A stretch of DNA of 38,724 nt from Eubacteriales bacterium (GCA_018383975.1 JAHAZT010000026.1:1-38724), one strand, 5' to 3'. Shown: positions 22,846-32,728, counted from the stretch's first letter. The notes: generated by a model not told the origin, from the letters alone. Made by a program: numbers and translations.

Positions 22846-22889
22846 GGATATTTTTTGCGTCATTGCTTTTTCAAATTGTGCCGTCGGTG

Positions 22890-22918
22890 TTGACTTGAAA
22901 GAAAAAATACTGTATAAT
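22890..22918 (+). promoter_or_regulatory. sigma-A promoter of the miaB operon
   Basis: TTGACT (22890-22895), 17-base spacer, perfect TATAAT (22913-22918). It is divergent from the short-transcript promoter, with 44 bases between the two -35 boxes. Confidence 0.88.
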
Positions 22919-22955
22919 ATATAAAATACTATTTTGGAAAGTATGCGTTAAAAAT

Positions 22956-24380
22956 ATGGATAATAAATACAGAGCGAGAAAAATAACGGCGGAAGAAGCC
23001 GAAAGGCAAAAAGCCTGTGCCGAGAGAGTCAGAGAGAGAATAACGGCGGAAAGAAAAGCCGGAGAGAGACGGGCTTGCTGCGTCGTGACTTACGGCTGTC
23101 AGCAGAACGAGGCGGACGGTGAGCGAATTGCGGGAATGGCGCAGGAGATGGGCTATACGCTTACGGACACACCTGCGGAGGCAGACCTTATAGTAGTCAA
23201 TACATGCGCGGTGCGCGACCACGCGGAGAAAAAAGCCCTTTCCGTTACGGGTGAATACAAGCATCTGAAGGCGAAAAACCCCGCGCTGAAGATCGGCGTT
23301 TGCGGGTGTATGGTTTCGCAACCGAAAATGGCGGAGAAGATAAAAATGAGTTATCCCTATGTTGATTTCACCTTCGGTACGGAGGCGCTGTGGGAGTTTC
23401 CGGAGATACTCTGCAACAACATTTTTTCGGGCAGGCGCAGCTTCACGGAGAACACCGGAGACGAGGTTATAAGCGAGGAAATTCCCGTCAGCAGAAAGAG
23501 CCGATTTGCCGCATGGGTCAGCATTATGTACGGCTGTAACAACTTCTGCACGTATTGCATAGTTCCTTATGTCCGCGGCAGAGAAAGAAGCCGCCGACCG
23601 GAGGAAATAATCAAAGAGGTTAAAGAGCTTGTCGAAAACGGCTATAAGGAAATTACTCTGCTCGGGCAGAACGTCAATTCCTACGGCACGGAATACGGAG
23701 TTGATTTTTCCGACCTGCTTTCGATGATATGCGGAATCGAAGGAGACTTTATCGTCAGATTTATGACAAGTCATCCGAAGGACGTTCCGGACAAGCTGAT
23801 AAAAACGATTGCCGCAAATCCGAAGATTGAGCGTCATTTTCATTTGCCGGTGCAGTCCGGAAGCGACGGAATACTGAAAGCAATGAACAGAAAATATACC
23901 TCCGGAGCATATCTTGCGCTGACGGAAAAAATGAAAGCCGAAATACCAGACCTTGCGCTTTCGACGGATATAATCGTCGGTTTTCCCGGCGAAACTGAGG
24001 AGGATTTTGAAAAAACGCTTGATGTTATCCGCAGCGTCGGATACGATATGATGTTCCAGTTCATTTATTCAAAGCGGGACGGAACTCCTGCGGCAAAATC
24101 GGAAGAACAAGTGCCGGACGAAATAAAATCGGAACGTTTCCGGAGGCTGCTCTCCGTTCAGGAGCCGATTGCGGAGGCACTTTCGCAAAAGTATCTGGGA
24201 AAAACGATAAGAGTCCTCTGTGAGGGAAAAAGCAAGAATAATCCGGAAAAATACACCGGACGTGATACGAAAATGAAGATAGTCCTTTTTGACGGGGACG
24301 AAAGCATGACGGGAAAGTTCGTTGACATAAAGATAAACGAGGCTCACGCCTTCGCTCTCTACGGCGAAGCAATAAAATAA
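22956..24380 (+). CDS. miaB: tRNA-2-methylthio-N6-dimethylallyladenosine synthase
   Basis: Radical-SAM methylthiotransferase adding the 2-methylthio group to i6A37 of tRNAs reading UNN codons. The 474-residue protein has the UPF0004 domain with its three cluster cysteines C48 (TYGCQQNE), C84 (NTCAVR) and C118 (GVCGCM). The radical-SAM triad is C194-x3-C198-x2-C201 in YGCNNFCTYC. A C-terminal TRAM domain ends near INEAHAFALYGEAI. The N-terminal 35 residues are charged and form an extension. The start ATG 22956 has only a modest ribosome site (ggaaag, about 14 bases upstream). It leads a run of six closely spaced genes, with mutS 15 bases downstream. Confidence 0.95.
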   Translation: MDNKYRARKITAEEAERQKACAERVRERITAERKAGERRACCVVTYGCQQNEADGERIAGMAQEMGYTLTDTPAEADLIVVNTCAVRDHAEKKALSVTGEYKHLKAKNPALKIGVCGCMVSQPKMAEKIKMSYPYVDFTFGTEALWEFPEILCNNIFSGRRSFTENTGDEVISEEIPVSRKSRFAAWVSIMYGCNNFCTYCIVPYVRGRERSRRPEEIIKEVKELVENGYKEITLLGQNVNSYGTEYGVDFSDLLSMICGIEGDFIVRFMTSHPKDVPDKLIKTIAANPKIERHFHLPVQSGSDGILKAMNRKYTSGAYLALTEKMKAEIPDLALSTDIIVGFPGETEEDFEKTLDVIRSVGYDMMFQFIYSKRDGTPAAKSEEQVPDEIKSERFRRLLSVQEPIAEALSQKYLGKTIRVLCEGKSKNNPEKYTGRDTKMKIVLFDGDESMTGKFVDIKINEAHAFALYGEAIK

Positions 24381-24395
24381 AGCGGGGTAAAAAAT

Positions 24396-26987
24396 ATGAC
24401 ACCGATGATGCAACAGTACTTTGAGATAAAGGAGAAGTACAAAGAATATATACTTATGTACCGTCTCGGCGATTTTTACGAGATGTTCTTTGACGACGCA
24501 AAAATCGCGGCAAAGGAGCTTGAGCTCGTCCTGACGGGGCGTGACTGCGGAGAGGAGGAGCGCGCGCCGATGTGCGGCGTGCCGTATCACGCAGTCGATG
24601 GATATATAGGCAAGCTTGTTTCGCACGGATACAAGGTTGCAATCTGCGAGCAGATGGAGGATCCATCGCTCGCAAAGGGAATAGTCAAGCGCGACGTCGT
24701 GCGCATTATTACGCCCGGAACGCTGACGGAGTCATCTCTGCTCGATGAGAAGAAAAATAACTACATATGCGCGGTATATCTCGGCGATGGGGCTGTCGGA
24801 GTCAGCTTTGCCGATATATCGACGGGCAGTCTTTCCGCAACGGAATTTTCCGGCAGCGATATGATGAGCAGGCTGTTCGGAGAGATGGGCGTGTATGCGC
24901 CGAGAGAGGTTGTCGTCAATACCGCCGCGAGCGGGCTCGGTGAGATTGAAACGTTTCTCCGCGAGCGGCTCGGCTGCACGATAAACGAAAATCAGGAAGC
25001 CCGTTTTTCCGGCGAAGACGCAAAGCGTGAGGCGCTTTCCCGCTTTGCCGGAGAGGCAGTTCCCGCAGAATTCAATGATGAAAACGACCCTGCGCTGAAG
25101 GCTGTCGGCGCGTTGATATCGTATGCGCTCGAAACGCAGAAAAACGACCTTTCAAATCTCCGCTCGCTGAATTTTTATCGCGAGGGACAGTATCTTGAAA
25201 TGGATATAAACACGCGCAGAAATCTTGAAACGTGTGAGTCACAGCGCAGAGGCGAAAAGCACGGGACGCTGCTCTGGGTGCTTGACAGGACGAAAACCGC
25301 CGCAGGCGCAAGGCTTCTGAAAAATTATATAGACTTTCCGCTTTCAAATCCTTACGGTATAAATCGCCGTCAGAGTGCTGTTGCGGAGCTTTGCGGCGAC
25401 GTTGTTCTCCGCGGCGAGCTTGAAAACGCGCTCAAAGGCGTGCTTGACCTTGAAAGAATAATGACGAGAGTCGTTTATGGGTCGGCAGGCGGCAGAGACC
25501 TGCGCGCTCTCGCGCAGACGACGGAAAAGCTCCCGCAGATAAAAGGGCTTCTTTCGTCGTGCGAATGTGAGGAGCTTGCTTCGATGTTTTCCGAGCTTGA
25601 CACGCTTTCCGACGTTACGGAAACGATAAATGCGGCGATAGTTGACGACCCGCCGTTTTCCGTTCGCGAGGGAGGAATAATCCGCGACGGCTACAATGCC
25701 GATATAGATTATCTGCGCTCTGTAATATCCGATAGCAAGGGCTGGATTGAACGCATTGAAGAAGCGGAGAAAAAAGCGACTGGAATAAAAACGCTGAAAG
25801 TCGGATATAACAGGGTTTTCGGATACTATATAGAGGTTTCCAAATCGTTTATCGGCAGCGTTCCGGAAAGATTTATCAGAAAGCAGACGCTTGCAAACGG
25901 CGAACGCTACATAACGCAGGAGCTGAAGGATATGGAATCCCAGATGCTCGGTGCTTCGGACAAGATAACCGCGCTTGAATATCAGCTTTTCACGGAAGTG
26001 AGGCTGAAAATCGCGGAAAACGTGCACAGAATTCAGAAAACGGCATTTATTCTTGCAAAGCTGGATGTTTACCGTTCGCTTGCGGAGGTTGCGTGTCGCA
26101 ACGGTTATTGCAGACCCGAAATTACATATGGCGACGAAATAATCATAAAAGACGGCAGACACCCCGTTGTCGAGCAGTTTGCAAAGGACTCTTATTTTGT
26201 CCCGAACGATACAAACCTTGACGGCGGAAAGAACCGTTTCATGCTGATAACAGGTCCGAATATGGCGGGAAAGTCGACATATATGCGTCAGACCGCGCTT
26301 ATCTGCCTTATGGCGCAGATAGGATCGTTTGTTCCCGCAAGGGAGGCGAGGATAGGCGTAATCGACAAGCTGTTTACGCGCGTCGGTGCTTCTGACGACC
26401 TTGCGATGGGACAGTCGACCTTTATGCTCGAAATGAGCGAGGTTGCGTATATTCTTTCACACGCCACAAAGCGCAGCCTTATAATTTATGACGAAATCGG
26501 CAGGGGAACAAGCACCTTTGACGGAATGAGCATAGCGCGCGCCGTTGCCGAATATACTCTCGGCAAAAAAGTCGGTGCAAAAACGCTTTTCGCCACTCAT
26601 TATCACGAGCTGACCGGTATGGAAAGTGAGTTTGAAGGCATTGTAAATTACAATATCGCGGCGAAGAAAAAGGGCGACGACATCGTTTTCCTGAGAAAGA
26701 TAGTCCGCGGGGCGGCAGACGACAGCTACGGTATCGAGGTTGCCAAGCTCGCCGGCGTGCCGAAAGAGGTCACAAAGCGGGCAAAGGAAATTCTTGAAAC
26801 GCTCGAAGCGGGCGGTATTCAGAAAAAAGAGCGGACAACCGAGCCGTCGGATGACGACTTCGCACTCAGCTTCGACAACATAAGCGAAAGCGAGGTTGCG
26901 GAAAAGCTGCGCGCGGTCGATATAAACACCCTGACACCGCTTGAAGCGATAAATCTTATATACGAACTGAAAAAAATGCTTTCCTGA
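24396..26987 (+). CDS. mutS: DNA mismatch repair protein MutS
   Basis: Mismatch-recognition ATPase. The 863-residue protein has domain I with the Phe-x-Glu reading motif in GDFYEMFFDD, the connector, lever and clamp domains, and the ABC ATPase with Walker A GPNMAGKSTYMRQ, the Walker B region IYDEIGRGTSTFDG and the FATHYHELT histidine. The C-terminal tail is short. Start ATG 24396 follows gcgggg. It is flanked by miaB upstream and mutL 11 bases downstream. Confidence 0.97.
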   Translation: MTPMMQQYFEIKEKYKEYILMYRLGDFYEMFFDDAKIAAKELELVLTGRDCGEEERAPMCGVPYHAVDGYIGKLVSHGYKVAICEQMEDPSLAKGIVKRDVVRIITPGTLTESSLLDEKKNNYICAVYLGDGAVGVSFADISTGSLSATEFSGSDMMSRLFGEMGVYAPREVVVNTAASGLGEIETFLRERLGCTINENQEARFSGEDAKREALSRFAGEAVPAEFNDENDPALKAVGALISYALETQKNDLSNLRSLNFYREGQYLEMDINTRRNLETCESQRRGEKHGTLLWVLDRTKTAAGARLLKNYIDFPLSNPYGINRRQSAVAELCGDVVLRGELENALKGVLDLERIMTRVVYGSAGGRDLRALAQTTEKLPQIKGLLSSCECEELASMFSELDTLSDVTETINAAIVDDPPFSVREGGIIRDGYNADIDYLRSVISDSKGWIERIEEAEKKATGIKTLKVGYNRVFGYYIEVSKSFIGSVPERFIRKQTLANGERYITQELKDMESQMLGASDKITALEYQLFTEVRLKIAENVHRIQKTAFILAKLDVYRSLAEVACRNGYCRPEITYGDEIIIKDGRHPVVEQFAKDSYFVPNDTNLDGGKNRFMLITGPNMAGKSTYMRQTALICLMAQIGSFVPAREARIGVIDKLFTRVGASDDLAMGQSTFMLEMSEVAYILSHATKRSLIIYDEIGRGTSTFDGMSIARAVAEYTLGKKVGAKTLFATHYHELTGMESEFEGIVNYNIAAKKKGDDIVFLRKIVRGAADDSYGIEVAKLAGVPKEVTKRAKEILETLEAGGIQKKERTTEPSDDDFALSFDNISESEVAEKLRAVDINTLTPLEAINLIYELKKMLS

Positions 26988-26998
26988 AAGGATAAAAA

Positions 26999-28888
26999 AT
27001 GTCCGAAATAAATGTTCTTGACATAAGCGTTGCCAATCTTATAGCGGCGGGGGAGGTCGTTGACAGACCCGCTTCCGCGCTTAAGGAGCTTTGCGAAAAT
27101 TCAATAGACGCCGGCGCGAAAACGATTACTGCCGAAATCAAAAACGGCGGTATTGCCTTTATGCGCGTGACCGACGACGGCAAGGGAATGACGGGGGAGG
27201 ACGCCGTCATTTGCGTGCGCCGTCACGCAACGAGCAAGATAAAAACGGCAAAAGACCTTTCGGCGGTTATGACGTTGGGCTTTCGCGGCGAGGCGCTTGC
27301 GGCGATAACGGCGGTCACCCACACGAGAATAATGACAAAACGTCGCGCCGACGCCTCCGGAACGGTCGTCACCGTTGACTACGGCAGGCTTGAAGGCGCA
27401 GAGGAGGGCGGCTTTCCGGACGGAACCACCGTCATCTGCGAGGGACTTTTCCGCACGACTCCCGCAAGACTGAAATTTCTCAAATCGGACTCGGCGGAGG
27501 TGGCGGCGTGTGCGTCCGTCATGGAAAAGCTGGCGCTCTCGCACCCCGAGGTTGCCTTCCGCTTTATTGCGGACGGTCAGCAAAGGTTTGCAACGTCCGG
27601 CGACGGAAAGCTGAAAAACGCCATATATTCCGTTTACGGAAGAGATTTTGCTTCAAAACTCTGCGAAATAGACTCAAAAAGCGGCGGAATATCCGTTTCG
27701 GGCTATGTCGGTACGCCGGATAACGTCAGAGGAAACCGCGCACTTCAGATATTTTTTATAAACAACCGCTGTGTGCGGAACATCAGCCTTACGTCCGCAC
27801 TTGAAGCGGCGTTCAGATCATTTGCGCCGATAGGCAAATATCCCGTTTGCGTGCTTAATATCGGACTGCACGCGGCGTATGTTGACGTAAACATTCATCC
27901 TGCAAAGCTGGATGTTAAATTTTCGGATGAAAAGAGCATTTTTGACGCCGTGTATTACTCTGTTCGCGGTGCGCTTGAAAGAAGTCTGAAAAACCCTTCG
28001 TTTTCGCCGAAAAATCCGTCGCCGATGACGGAGGAAAAGCTGAAAATAATATCGGCTTTTGTGTCTCCCGACGCGCCGAAGCACGAGCAGACGAAAATCG
28101 ATATGCCGTTTGAGGCGAAATATCGCCCATACGTCCCGACGGAAAAGCCGACGGACAAGACGGAAAGCGGGGAATTTGCGCCGGTTGTGTTGCCGAAGAA
28201 GGTAGCTTCGCCCGATGTTTTTGACACTCCGAAGGCGGAAGAGGAGCTTCCGAAAATAAACGCGAGCACGGACGCAAAGCTGACAGGCTTTGAGCCGAAG
28301 CCCGTTCCCGAATACAGAATACTCGGAGAAGCGTTTGATTGTTACGTTATAATCGAGGAGGGAGAAAGGCTGTTTCTCCTTGACAAGCACGCTGCGCACG
28401 AAAGAATAAACTTTGAAAAAATGAAGGCGGCGATATCCGGTCTGAAGCCCGAAACGCAGCTTCTTATGATAGAAGAAAAATTTACGCTTTCTCCGCAGGA
28501 GAGAGAGGCGTGCGAAAAATACAAAAAGGAAATATCCGATATGGGATTTGACTTTTCCATAGAGGATAAGGGCGTGATTTTACGCGGAGTCCCGTGCGAT
28601 TTTGAGCTTTCCGAAGGAAGAACGTTCTTCTTCTCGCTTATAACGTCGCTCACAGAAAGCGAGGGAGGACTCTATGCGGACGGCAAAAACTATTTTGAAC
28701 GCGCACTTTATCAGAGCGCATGCAAGGCGTCTGTCAAGGCGGGGAGAAAATATGACGATGCACACGTCCGCTGGATATGCGACAATTTCTTCCGATACGA
28801 CTGTATCCGGCGTTGTCCGCACGGCAGACCCGTTGCATACGAGATGACCAAGCGTGAGCTTGATACAAGGTTCGGCAGAATAAAATAA
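26999..28888 (+). CDS. mutL: DNA mismatch repair protein MutL (endonuclease type)
   Basis: GHKL ATPase that couples mismatch recognition to strand incision. N-terminal motifs are ENSIDAGA, DDGKGM, TLGFRGEAL and the GTTV-like DGTTVICEG. A linker of about 120 residues follows. The C-terminal domain keeps the nicking-endonuclease motifs: DKHAAHERINFE (D-x-H-A-x2-E-x4-E type), ACKASVKAG and CPHGRP. Thus it should be a latent endonuclease, as in methyl-independent repair. Length is 629 residues. Start ATG 26999 follows gaaagga. tgt follows after 17 bases, where miaA is often found in relatives. Confidence 0.96.
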   Translation: MSEINVLDISVANLIAAGEVVDRPASALKELCENSIDAGAKTITAEIKNGGIAFMRVTDDGKGMTGEDAVICVRRHATSKIKTAKDLSAVMTLGFRGEALAAITAVTHTRIMTKRRADASGTVVTVDYGRLEGAEEGGFPDGTTVICEGLFRTTPARLKFLKSDSAEVAACASVMEKLALSHPEVAFRFIADGQQRFATSGDGKLKNAIYSVYGRDFASKLCEIDSKSGGISVSGYVGTPDNVRGNRALQIFFINNRCVRNISLTSALEAAFRSFAPIGKYPVCVLNIGLHAAYVDVNIHPAKLDVKFSDEKSIFDAVYYSVRGALERSLKNPSFSPKNPSPMTEEKLKIISAFVSPDAPKHEQTKIDMPFEAKYRPYVPTEKPTDKTESGEFAPVVLPKKVASPDVFDTPKAEEELPKINASTDAKLTGFEPKPVPEYRILGEAFDCYVIIEEGERLFLLDKHAAHERINFEKMKAAISGLKPETQLLMIEEKFTLSPQEREACEKYKKEISDMGFDFSIEDKGVILRGVPCDFELSEGRTFFFSLITSLTESEGGLYADGKNYFERALYQSACKASVKAGRKYDDAHVRWICDNFFRYDCIRRCPHGRPVAYEMTKRELDTRFGRIK

Positions 28889-28905
28889 AAGAACGGAGAA
28901 AAGAA

Positions 28906-30036
28906 ATGTTCAAGGTTATAAAAAAGGACGGCGCTGCAAGACGCGGCGTGTTTGAGTCCGTACACGGTACGGCGCAGACTCCCGTGTTTATGAATGTCGG
29001 CACGGCTGCTGCCATAAAGGGCGGCGTCGCAACCGAGGATCTTTACGAGCTGGGCTGTCAGATAGAGCTTTCAAACACATATCATCTGCACCTGCGCCCA
29101 GGCGACGACGTTATATACAAAATGGGCGGTATACGCAAATTTTTCAATTGGGAGCGCCCCGTGCTTACTGACAGCGGCGGCTTTCAGGTGTTTTCGCTTT
29201 CGCAGCTGCGCAAGATAACGGAGGAGGGCGTCAGTTTTGCTTCTCATATCGACGGCAGGCGTATCTTTATGGGTCCGGAGGAGTCGATGAGAATACAATC
29301 GCACCTTGCGTCGACCGTTGCAATGGCTTTTGACGAATGCATCGAAAATCCTTCGCCTTATGATTACGTCAGGAATTCCATAGAAAGAACGACCCGCTGG
29401 CTTTACCGTTGCAAGGCGGAAATGGACAGGCTCAATTCTCTTGAAGATACAATAAATCCCCATCAGATGCTTTTCGGAATAAATCAGGGCGGAACATATC
29501 CGGATCTGCGCATAGAGCATATGAAGGCGATACGCGAGCTGGATCTCGACGGGTATGCCATCGGCGGTCTTGCCGTCGGCGAGGAGGCGCCCGTTATGTA
29601 TGACATAATCGAGCACGTCGAGCCGCATATGCCGGAGGATAAGCCGCGCTATCTTATGGGCGTCGGCACGCCGATAAACATTCTTGAAGCGGTCTACCGC
29701 GGAGTTGACTTTTTCGATTGCGTAATGCCTTCGAGAAACGCCCGTCACGGCTTTATTTTCACATGGAACGGCACCATGAACTTAAATAACAACAAGTATC
29801 AGTGCGACCCGCTCCCGATAGACGAAAATTGCGGCTGTCCCGCATGCAGACTGCACAGCAGAAGCTATATCCGTCACCTTCTCAAGGCGGACGAAATGCT
29901 CGGCATGCGTCTTGCCGTTATGCATAACCTGTATTTCTATAACGACCTTATGCAGAAAATACGCGACGCCATCGATGCCGGCGAATACGAGGCGTTTTAC
30001 AGAAAATACAGAGAAATTCTCGGCAGGAGAATATAA
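28906..30036 (+). CDS. tgt: tRNA-guanine transglycosylase (queuine tRNA-ribosyltransferase)
   Basis: Exchanges guanine-34 for a 7-deazaguanine precursor of queuosine in GUN-decoding tRNAs. The 376-residue TIM barrel has the substrate-pocket DSGGFQVFSL with Asp89, GGLAVGEE, the nucleophile region FFDCVMPSRNARHG and the zinc site built from CDPLPIDENCGCPAC and a later His in YIRHL. Start ATG 28906 follows acggaga. It is the fourth gene of the miaB-led run, with a second tRNA-modification function. Confidence 0.97.
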   Translation: MFKVIKKDGAARRGVFESVHGTAQTPVFMNVGTAAAIKGGVATEDLYELGCQIELSNTYHLHLRPGDDVIYKMGGIRKFFNWERPVLTDSGGFQVFSLSQLRKITEEGVSFASHIDGRRIFMGPEESMRIQSHLASTVAMAFDECIENPSPYDYVRNSIERTTRWLYRCKAEMDRLNSLEDTINPHQMLFGINQGGTYPDLRIEHMKAIRELDLDGYAIGGLAVGEEAPVMYDIIEHVEPHMPEDKPRYLMGVGTPINILEAVYRGVDFFDCVMPSRNARHGFIFTWNGTMNLNNNKYQCDPLPIDENCGCPACRLHSRSYIRHLLKADEMLGMRLAVMHNLYFYNDLMQKIRDAIDAGEYEAFYRKYREILGRRI

Positions 30037-30068
30037 TTCTTACACACGGATAAATCGGAGAAAAGAAA

Positions 30069-31496
30069 ATGAGAAAAACGAAAATAGTTTGCACAATCGG
30101 CCCCGCCAGCAGTGACGAGAAGGTGTTTACGGAGATGTGTCTTGCGGGAATGAACGTTGCAAGACTCAACTTCTCGCACGGCACGCATGAAGAGCATCAG
30201 GAAAAGATCGATATGATAAAAAGGGTGCGCGAAAAGCTGGGACTTCCTATTGCAATAATGCTTGACACAAAGGGTCCCGAATACAGAATAAAGACTTTCA
30301 AAAATTCGAGGGTAAACGTTGCCGACGGCTCGGTTTTCACGTTTACGTCACGCGAGGTTGAAGGGGATGAGCATATTGTTTCCGTCAGCTACGGCAATCT
30401 TGCCCGCGACCTTTCCGTCGGCGACAGGATACTTGTCAACAACGGACTTGTTATCTTTGAGGTTACGGAAATCAAGGGCGAGGACGTTATCTGCAAAACG
30501 ATAGTCGGCGGAGAGCTTTCAAACAGAAAGAGTATGAGCTTTCCGAACAAGGTGCTTAAAAATCAGATATATCTCAGCAAACAGGACAAGGACGACCTGC
30601 TTTTCGGAATTAAGAACGGGGTCAGCTTTATTGCGGCGTCGTTTGTGTCAAGAAAGCAGGATCTTATCGACCTGAAAACCTTCCTTCGCGAAAACGGCGG
30701 CGAAAAAATTGATATAATCGCTAAGATTGAAAATCAGACGGGAATTGACAATATCGAGGAGATATGCAGCGAATGCGACGGCATTATGATAGGCAGAGGC
30801 GATCTCGGGGTTGAAATACCGTTTACGGAGCTTCCCGCCGTTCAGAAATATATCATTACAAAATGTCGCCTGCTCGGAAAGAGAGTTATCACGGCTACGG
30901 AAATGCTTGAGTCGATGATACACAATCCCCGTCCGACGAGGGCGGAAATTTCAGACGTTGCAAACGCTGTTTACGACGGTTCGAGCGCGGTTATGCTCTC
31001 GGGCGAATCGGCAACCGGGAAATATCCCGTTCAGGCTGTAAAGACGATGGCGGAGATAGCGGAGGAAACGGAAAAGCATATAGACTATGCAAGTCGTTTC
31101 CGCGCGAGCGAGTTCAAAATAAAGAACCTCGTTGACGCCATTTCTCATGCCACATGCGGCATGGCGATTGACATCGGCGCAAAGGCGATAGTCGTTTCTT
31201 CAATGTCGGGAATGACGGTGCGGATGGTGTCCCGTTTCCGCGCCCCGACGGATATAATCGGCATGGCGACGACGAAGGACGTATGGTATAAGCTGGCGCT
31301 CTCATGGGGCGTTACGCCGGTTATGAGCCGTCATTTTGACTCAACGGACGTGCTTTTTTACCACGCAATGCAGACGGCGCAGAAGCAGATGAACCTGAAA
31401 TCCGGCGACAGAATCGTCCTCACCGGCGGAATGACAAACGGAAAATCCGGAAATACAAACCTCATAAAGGTTGAAACGATAGGCGATATTGACTGA
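30069..31496 (+). CDS. pyk: pyruvate kinase
   Basis: Final glycolytic step, transferring phosphate from PEP to ADP. The 475-residue protein starts MRKTKIVCTIGPAS and shows LDTKGPEYRIK, the catalytic lysine region AKIENQTGID, IGRGDLGVEIP (metal-binding) and the domain-A helix EMLESMIHNPRPTRAE. It lacks the extra C-terminal PEP-utilising domain of Bacillus pyruvate kinase. Start ATG 30069 follows cggaga. The 32-base gap from tgt is the widest in this run, but I see no separate promoter in it. Confidence 0.96.
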   Translation: MRKTKIVCTIGPASSDEKVFTEMCLAGMNVARLNFSHGTHEEHQEKIDMIKRVREKLGLPIAIMLDTKGPEYRIKTFKNSRVNVADGSVFTFTSREVEGDEHIVSVSYGNLARDLSVGDRILVNNGLVIFEVTEIKGEDVICKTIVGGELSNRKSMSFPNKVLKNQIYLSKQDKDDLLFGIKNGVSFIAASFVSRKQDLIDLKTFLRENGGEKIDIIAKIENQTGIDNIEEICSECDGIMIGRGDLGVEIPFTELPAVQKYIITKCRLLGKRVITATEMLESMIHNPRPTRAEISDVANAVYDGSSAVMLSGESATGKYPVQAVKTMAEIAEETEKHIDYASRFRASEFKIKNLVDAISHATCGMAIDIGAKAIVVSSMSGMTVRMVSRFRAPTDIIGMATTKDVWYKLALSWGVTPVMSRHFDSTDVLFYHAMQTAQKQMNLKSGDRIVLTGGMTNGKSGNTNLIKVETIGDID

Positions 31497-31507
31497 AAGG
31501 AGCGTTT

Positions 31508-32275
31508 ATGCTCATAAGAAACGACATTCCGATACTTGAATTTGACGAAGCGAAGGACGCTGCAATAAACCCCTGTGATATTGCAAAATATACGGGGCAG
31601 ATCGGTTGCGAAAGGCTTGTGATCACCTTTTTCGGAGAGGTCATAGAGGAGCTTCTTTCGGACGGGAAAATCGAAAAAATCAAAACCGTAATCGGCGAAA
31701 ATCCTTATGTCATCTATAAATTCAGGGATTGTGACGTTCTTATCATGCATGGCGATCTCGGCTGTCCCGCAATGGGCGGAGAGCTTGAGGAGCTTATCGC
31801 CATGGGCGTGAAAAAGGTTATGTTCTGCGGCGGAGGAGGCGTGCTTGACAGGGAGACCTGCGTCGGTCATTTTCTTGTTGTTGAAGGCGCGATACGTGAT
31901 GACGGATTTTCATATCATTACATTCCGGCTTCGCGGATAGTATATACGGAAAAAGACACGAGAAAGCTCATCTGCGATTATCTTTCGGAGCGGGGAATTC
32001 CTCATTCGGAGGGGCTTGTCTGGACGACGGACGCGTTCTTCCGCGAAACGAGGGACAGAATCCGCGCACGCAGGGAGGAAGGCGCAAAAATCGTTGAAAT
32101 GGAGCAGGCGGGATGCATAGCCGTCACACAGTTCCGCGGAGTCGGTTACGGCGCCATAATCTACGGCGGAGATGATATCTCGGGCGACGGCTGGGACAAT
32201 CGCAGCTGGCGCAGCAGAGACGATATAAGACGCGGGCTTGTCGATATTTGCAGAGAAATTGTGCTTATGATGTAA
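31508..32275 (+). CDS. nucleoside phosphorylase (PNP/UDP family)
   Basis: 255-residue cytosolic enzyme of the PNP/uridine phosphorylase family 1, splitting nucleosides with phosphate. The phosphate/ribose site region is HGDLGCPAMGGELEEL followed by FCGGGGVLD, and the base/ribose-binding block is KIVEMEQAGCIAV, where MEQ replaces the more usual ME-x-A. The late block GDDISGDGWDNRSW resembles uridine-phosphorylase-like members. Start ATG 31508 follows aaaggag, 11 bases after pyk. Base specificity is not predictable here. Confidence 0.85.
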   Translation: MLIRNDIPILEFDEAKDAAINPCDIAKYTGQIGCERLVITFFGEVIEELLSDGKIEKIKTVIGENPYVIYKFRDCDVLIMHGDLGCPAMGGELEELIAMGVKKVMFCGGGGVLDRETCVGHFLVVEGAIRDDGFSYHYIPASRIVYTEKDTRKLICDYLSERGIPHSEGLVWTTDAFFRETRDRIRARREEGAKIVEMEQAGCIAVTQFRGVGYGAIIYGGDDISGDGWDNRSWRSRDDIRRGLVDICREIVLMM

Positions 32276-32284
32276 TCAAAATCG

Positions 32285-32315
32285 GGCGGCGGAACGCAAA
32301 AAGCGTTCTGCCGCC
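32285..32315. terminator. strong 13-bp hairpin after the nucleoside phosphorylase gene
   Basis: ggcggcggaacgc / gcgttctgccgcc around AAAAA, one G-U pair. There is no T-run directly after it, so it may end transcription poorly or act as a 3'-end stabiliser for the miaB operon transcript. Confidence 0.6.
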
Positions 32316-32366
32316 GTTGAGTCTCCTCCGCAAAATAAAAAAGTATTAAGTTTTGGAAAAATCATA

Positions 32367-32395
32367 TTGCATAAATAAAGATAATGTGATATAAT
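32367..32395 (+). promoter_or_regulatory. sigma-A promoter of the SRP RNA gene
   Basis: TTGCAT (32367-32372), 17-base spacer, perfect TATAAT (32390-32395) with an extended TGa before it. The predicted start is near 32402. Confidence 0.88.
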
Positions 32396-32401
32396 AATCG
32401 G

Positions 32402-32710
32402 GAACGAGATATAAAATCAGATCATGCCGGCCGGGGAGTCAGCGGTGCCTTGTACCTGCAATCCGCTACAGCAGGGGCGATCCCGTATATGAGGCTTGCG
32501 CTTGTGTGGTCTGCGCCGCATCACCTGTGCGTTGAAGAATGGGTCTTGCGCAATCCGATGCTTTGAATCATGTCAGGTGGGGAACCAAGCAGCATTAAGG
32601 AGATTTTCGGATGTGCCGCGAGGAAGCCTGTCCGGAGTACAGACTGCGGTGGCGCATGTGAGCGTAAGTCGAACTGCGGTGCATGGTCTGATTTTGTATC
32701 CCGTTATTTT
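32402..32710 (+). ncRNA. ffs: signal recognition particle RNA, long Firmicutes form with Alu domain
   Basis: About 300-base SRP RNA. The ends close in a 20-bp helix, 32408-32427 with 32681-32700, with only two G-U pairs. The Alu domain shows ggggagtcagcggtgcc and the partner caatccgctacagcaggg. The S-domain helix 8 has the conserved Ffh site gtcaggtgg-GGAA-ccaagcagc: the GGAA tetraloop and symmetric loop are kept, while the two closing pairs are G-C instead of the usual C-G, a compensated change. A T-rich stretch (ttatttttt) follows the helix and could end transcription. It lies just before dnaX, as in Bacillus. Confidence 0.95.
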
Positions 32711-32728
32711 TTATAACAGGAGGTAAAT

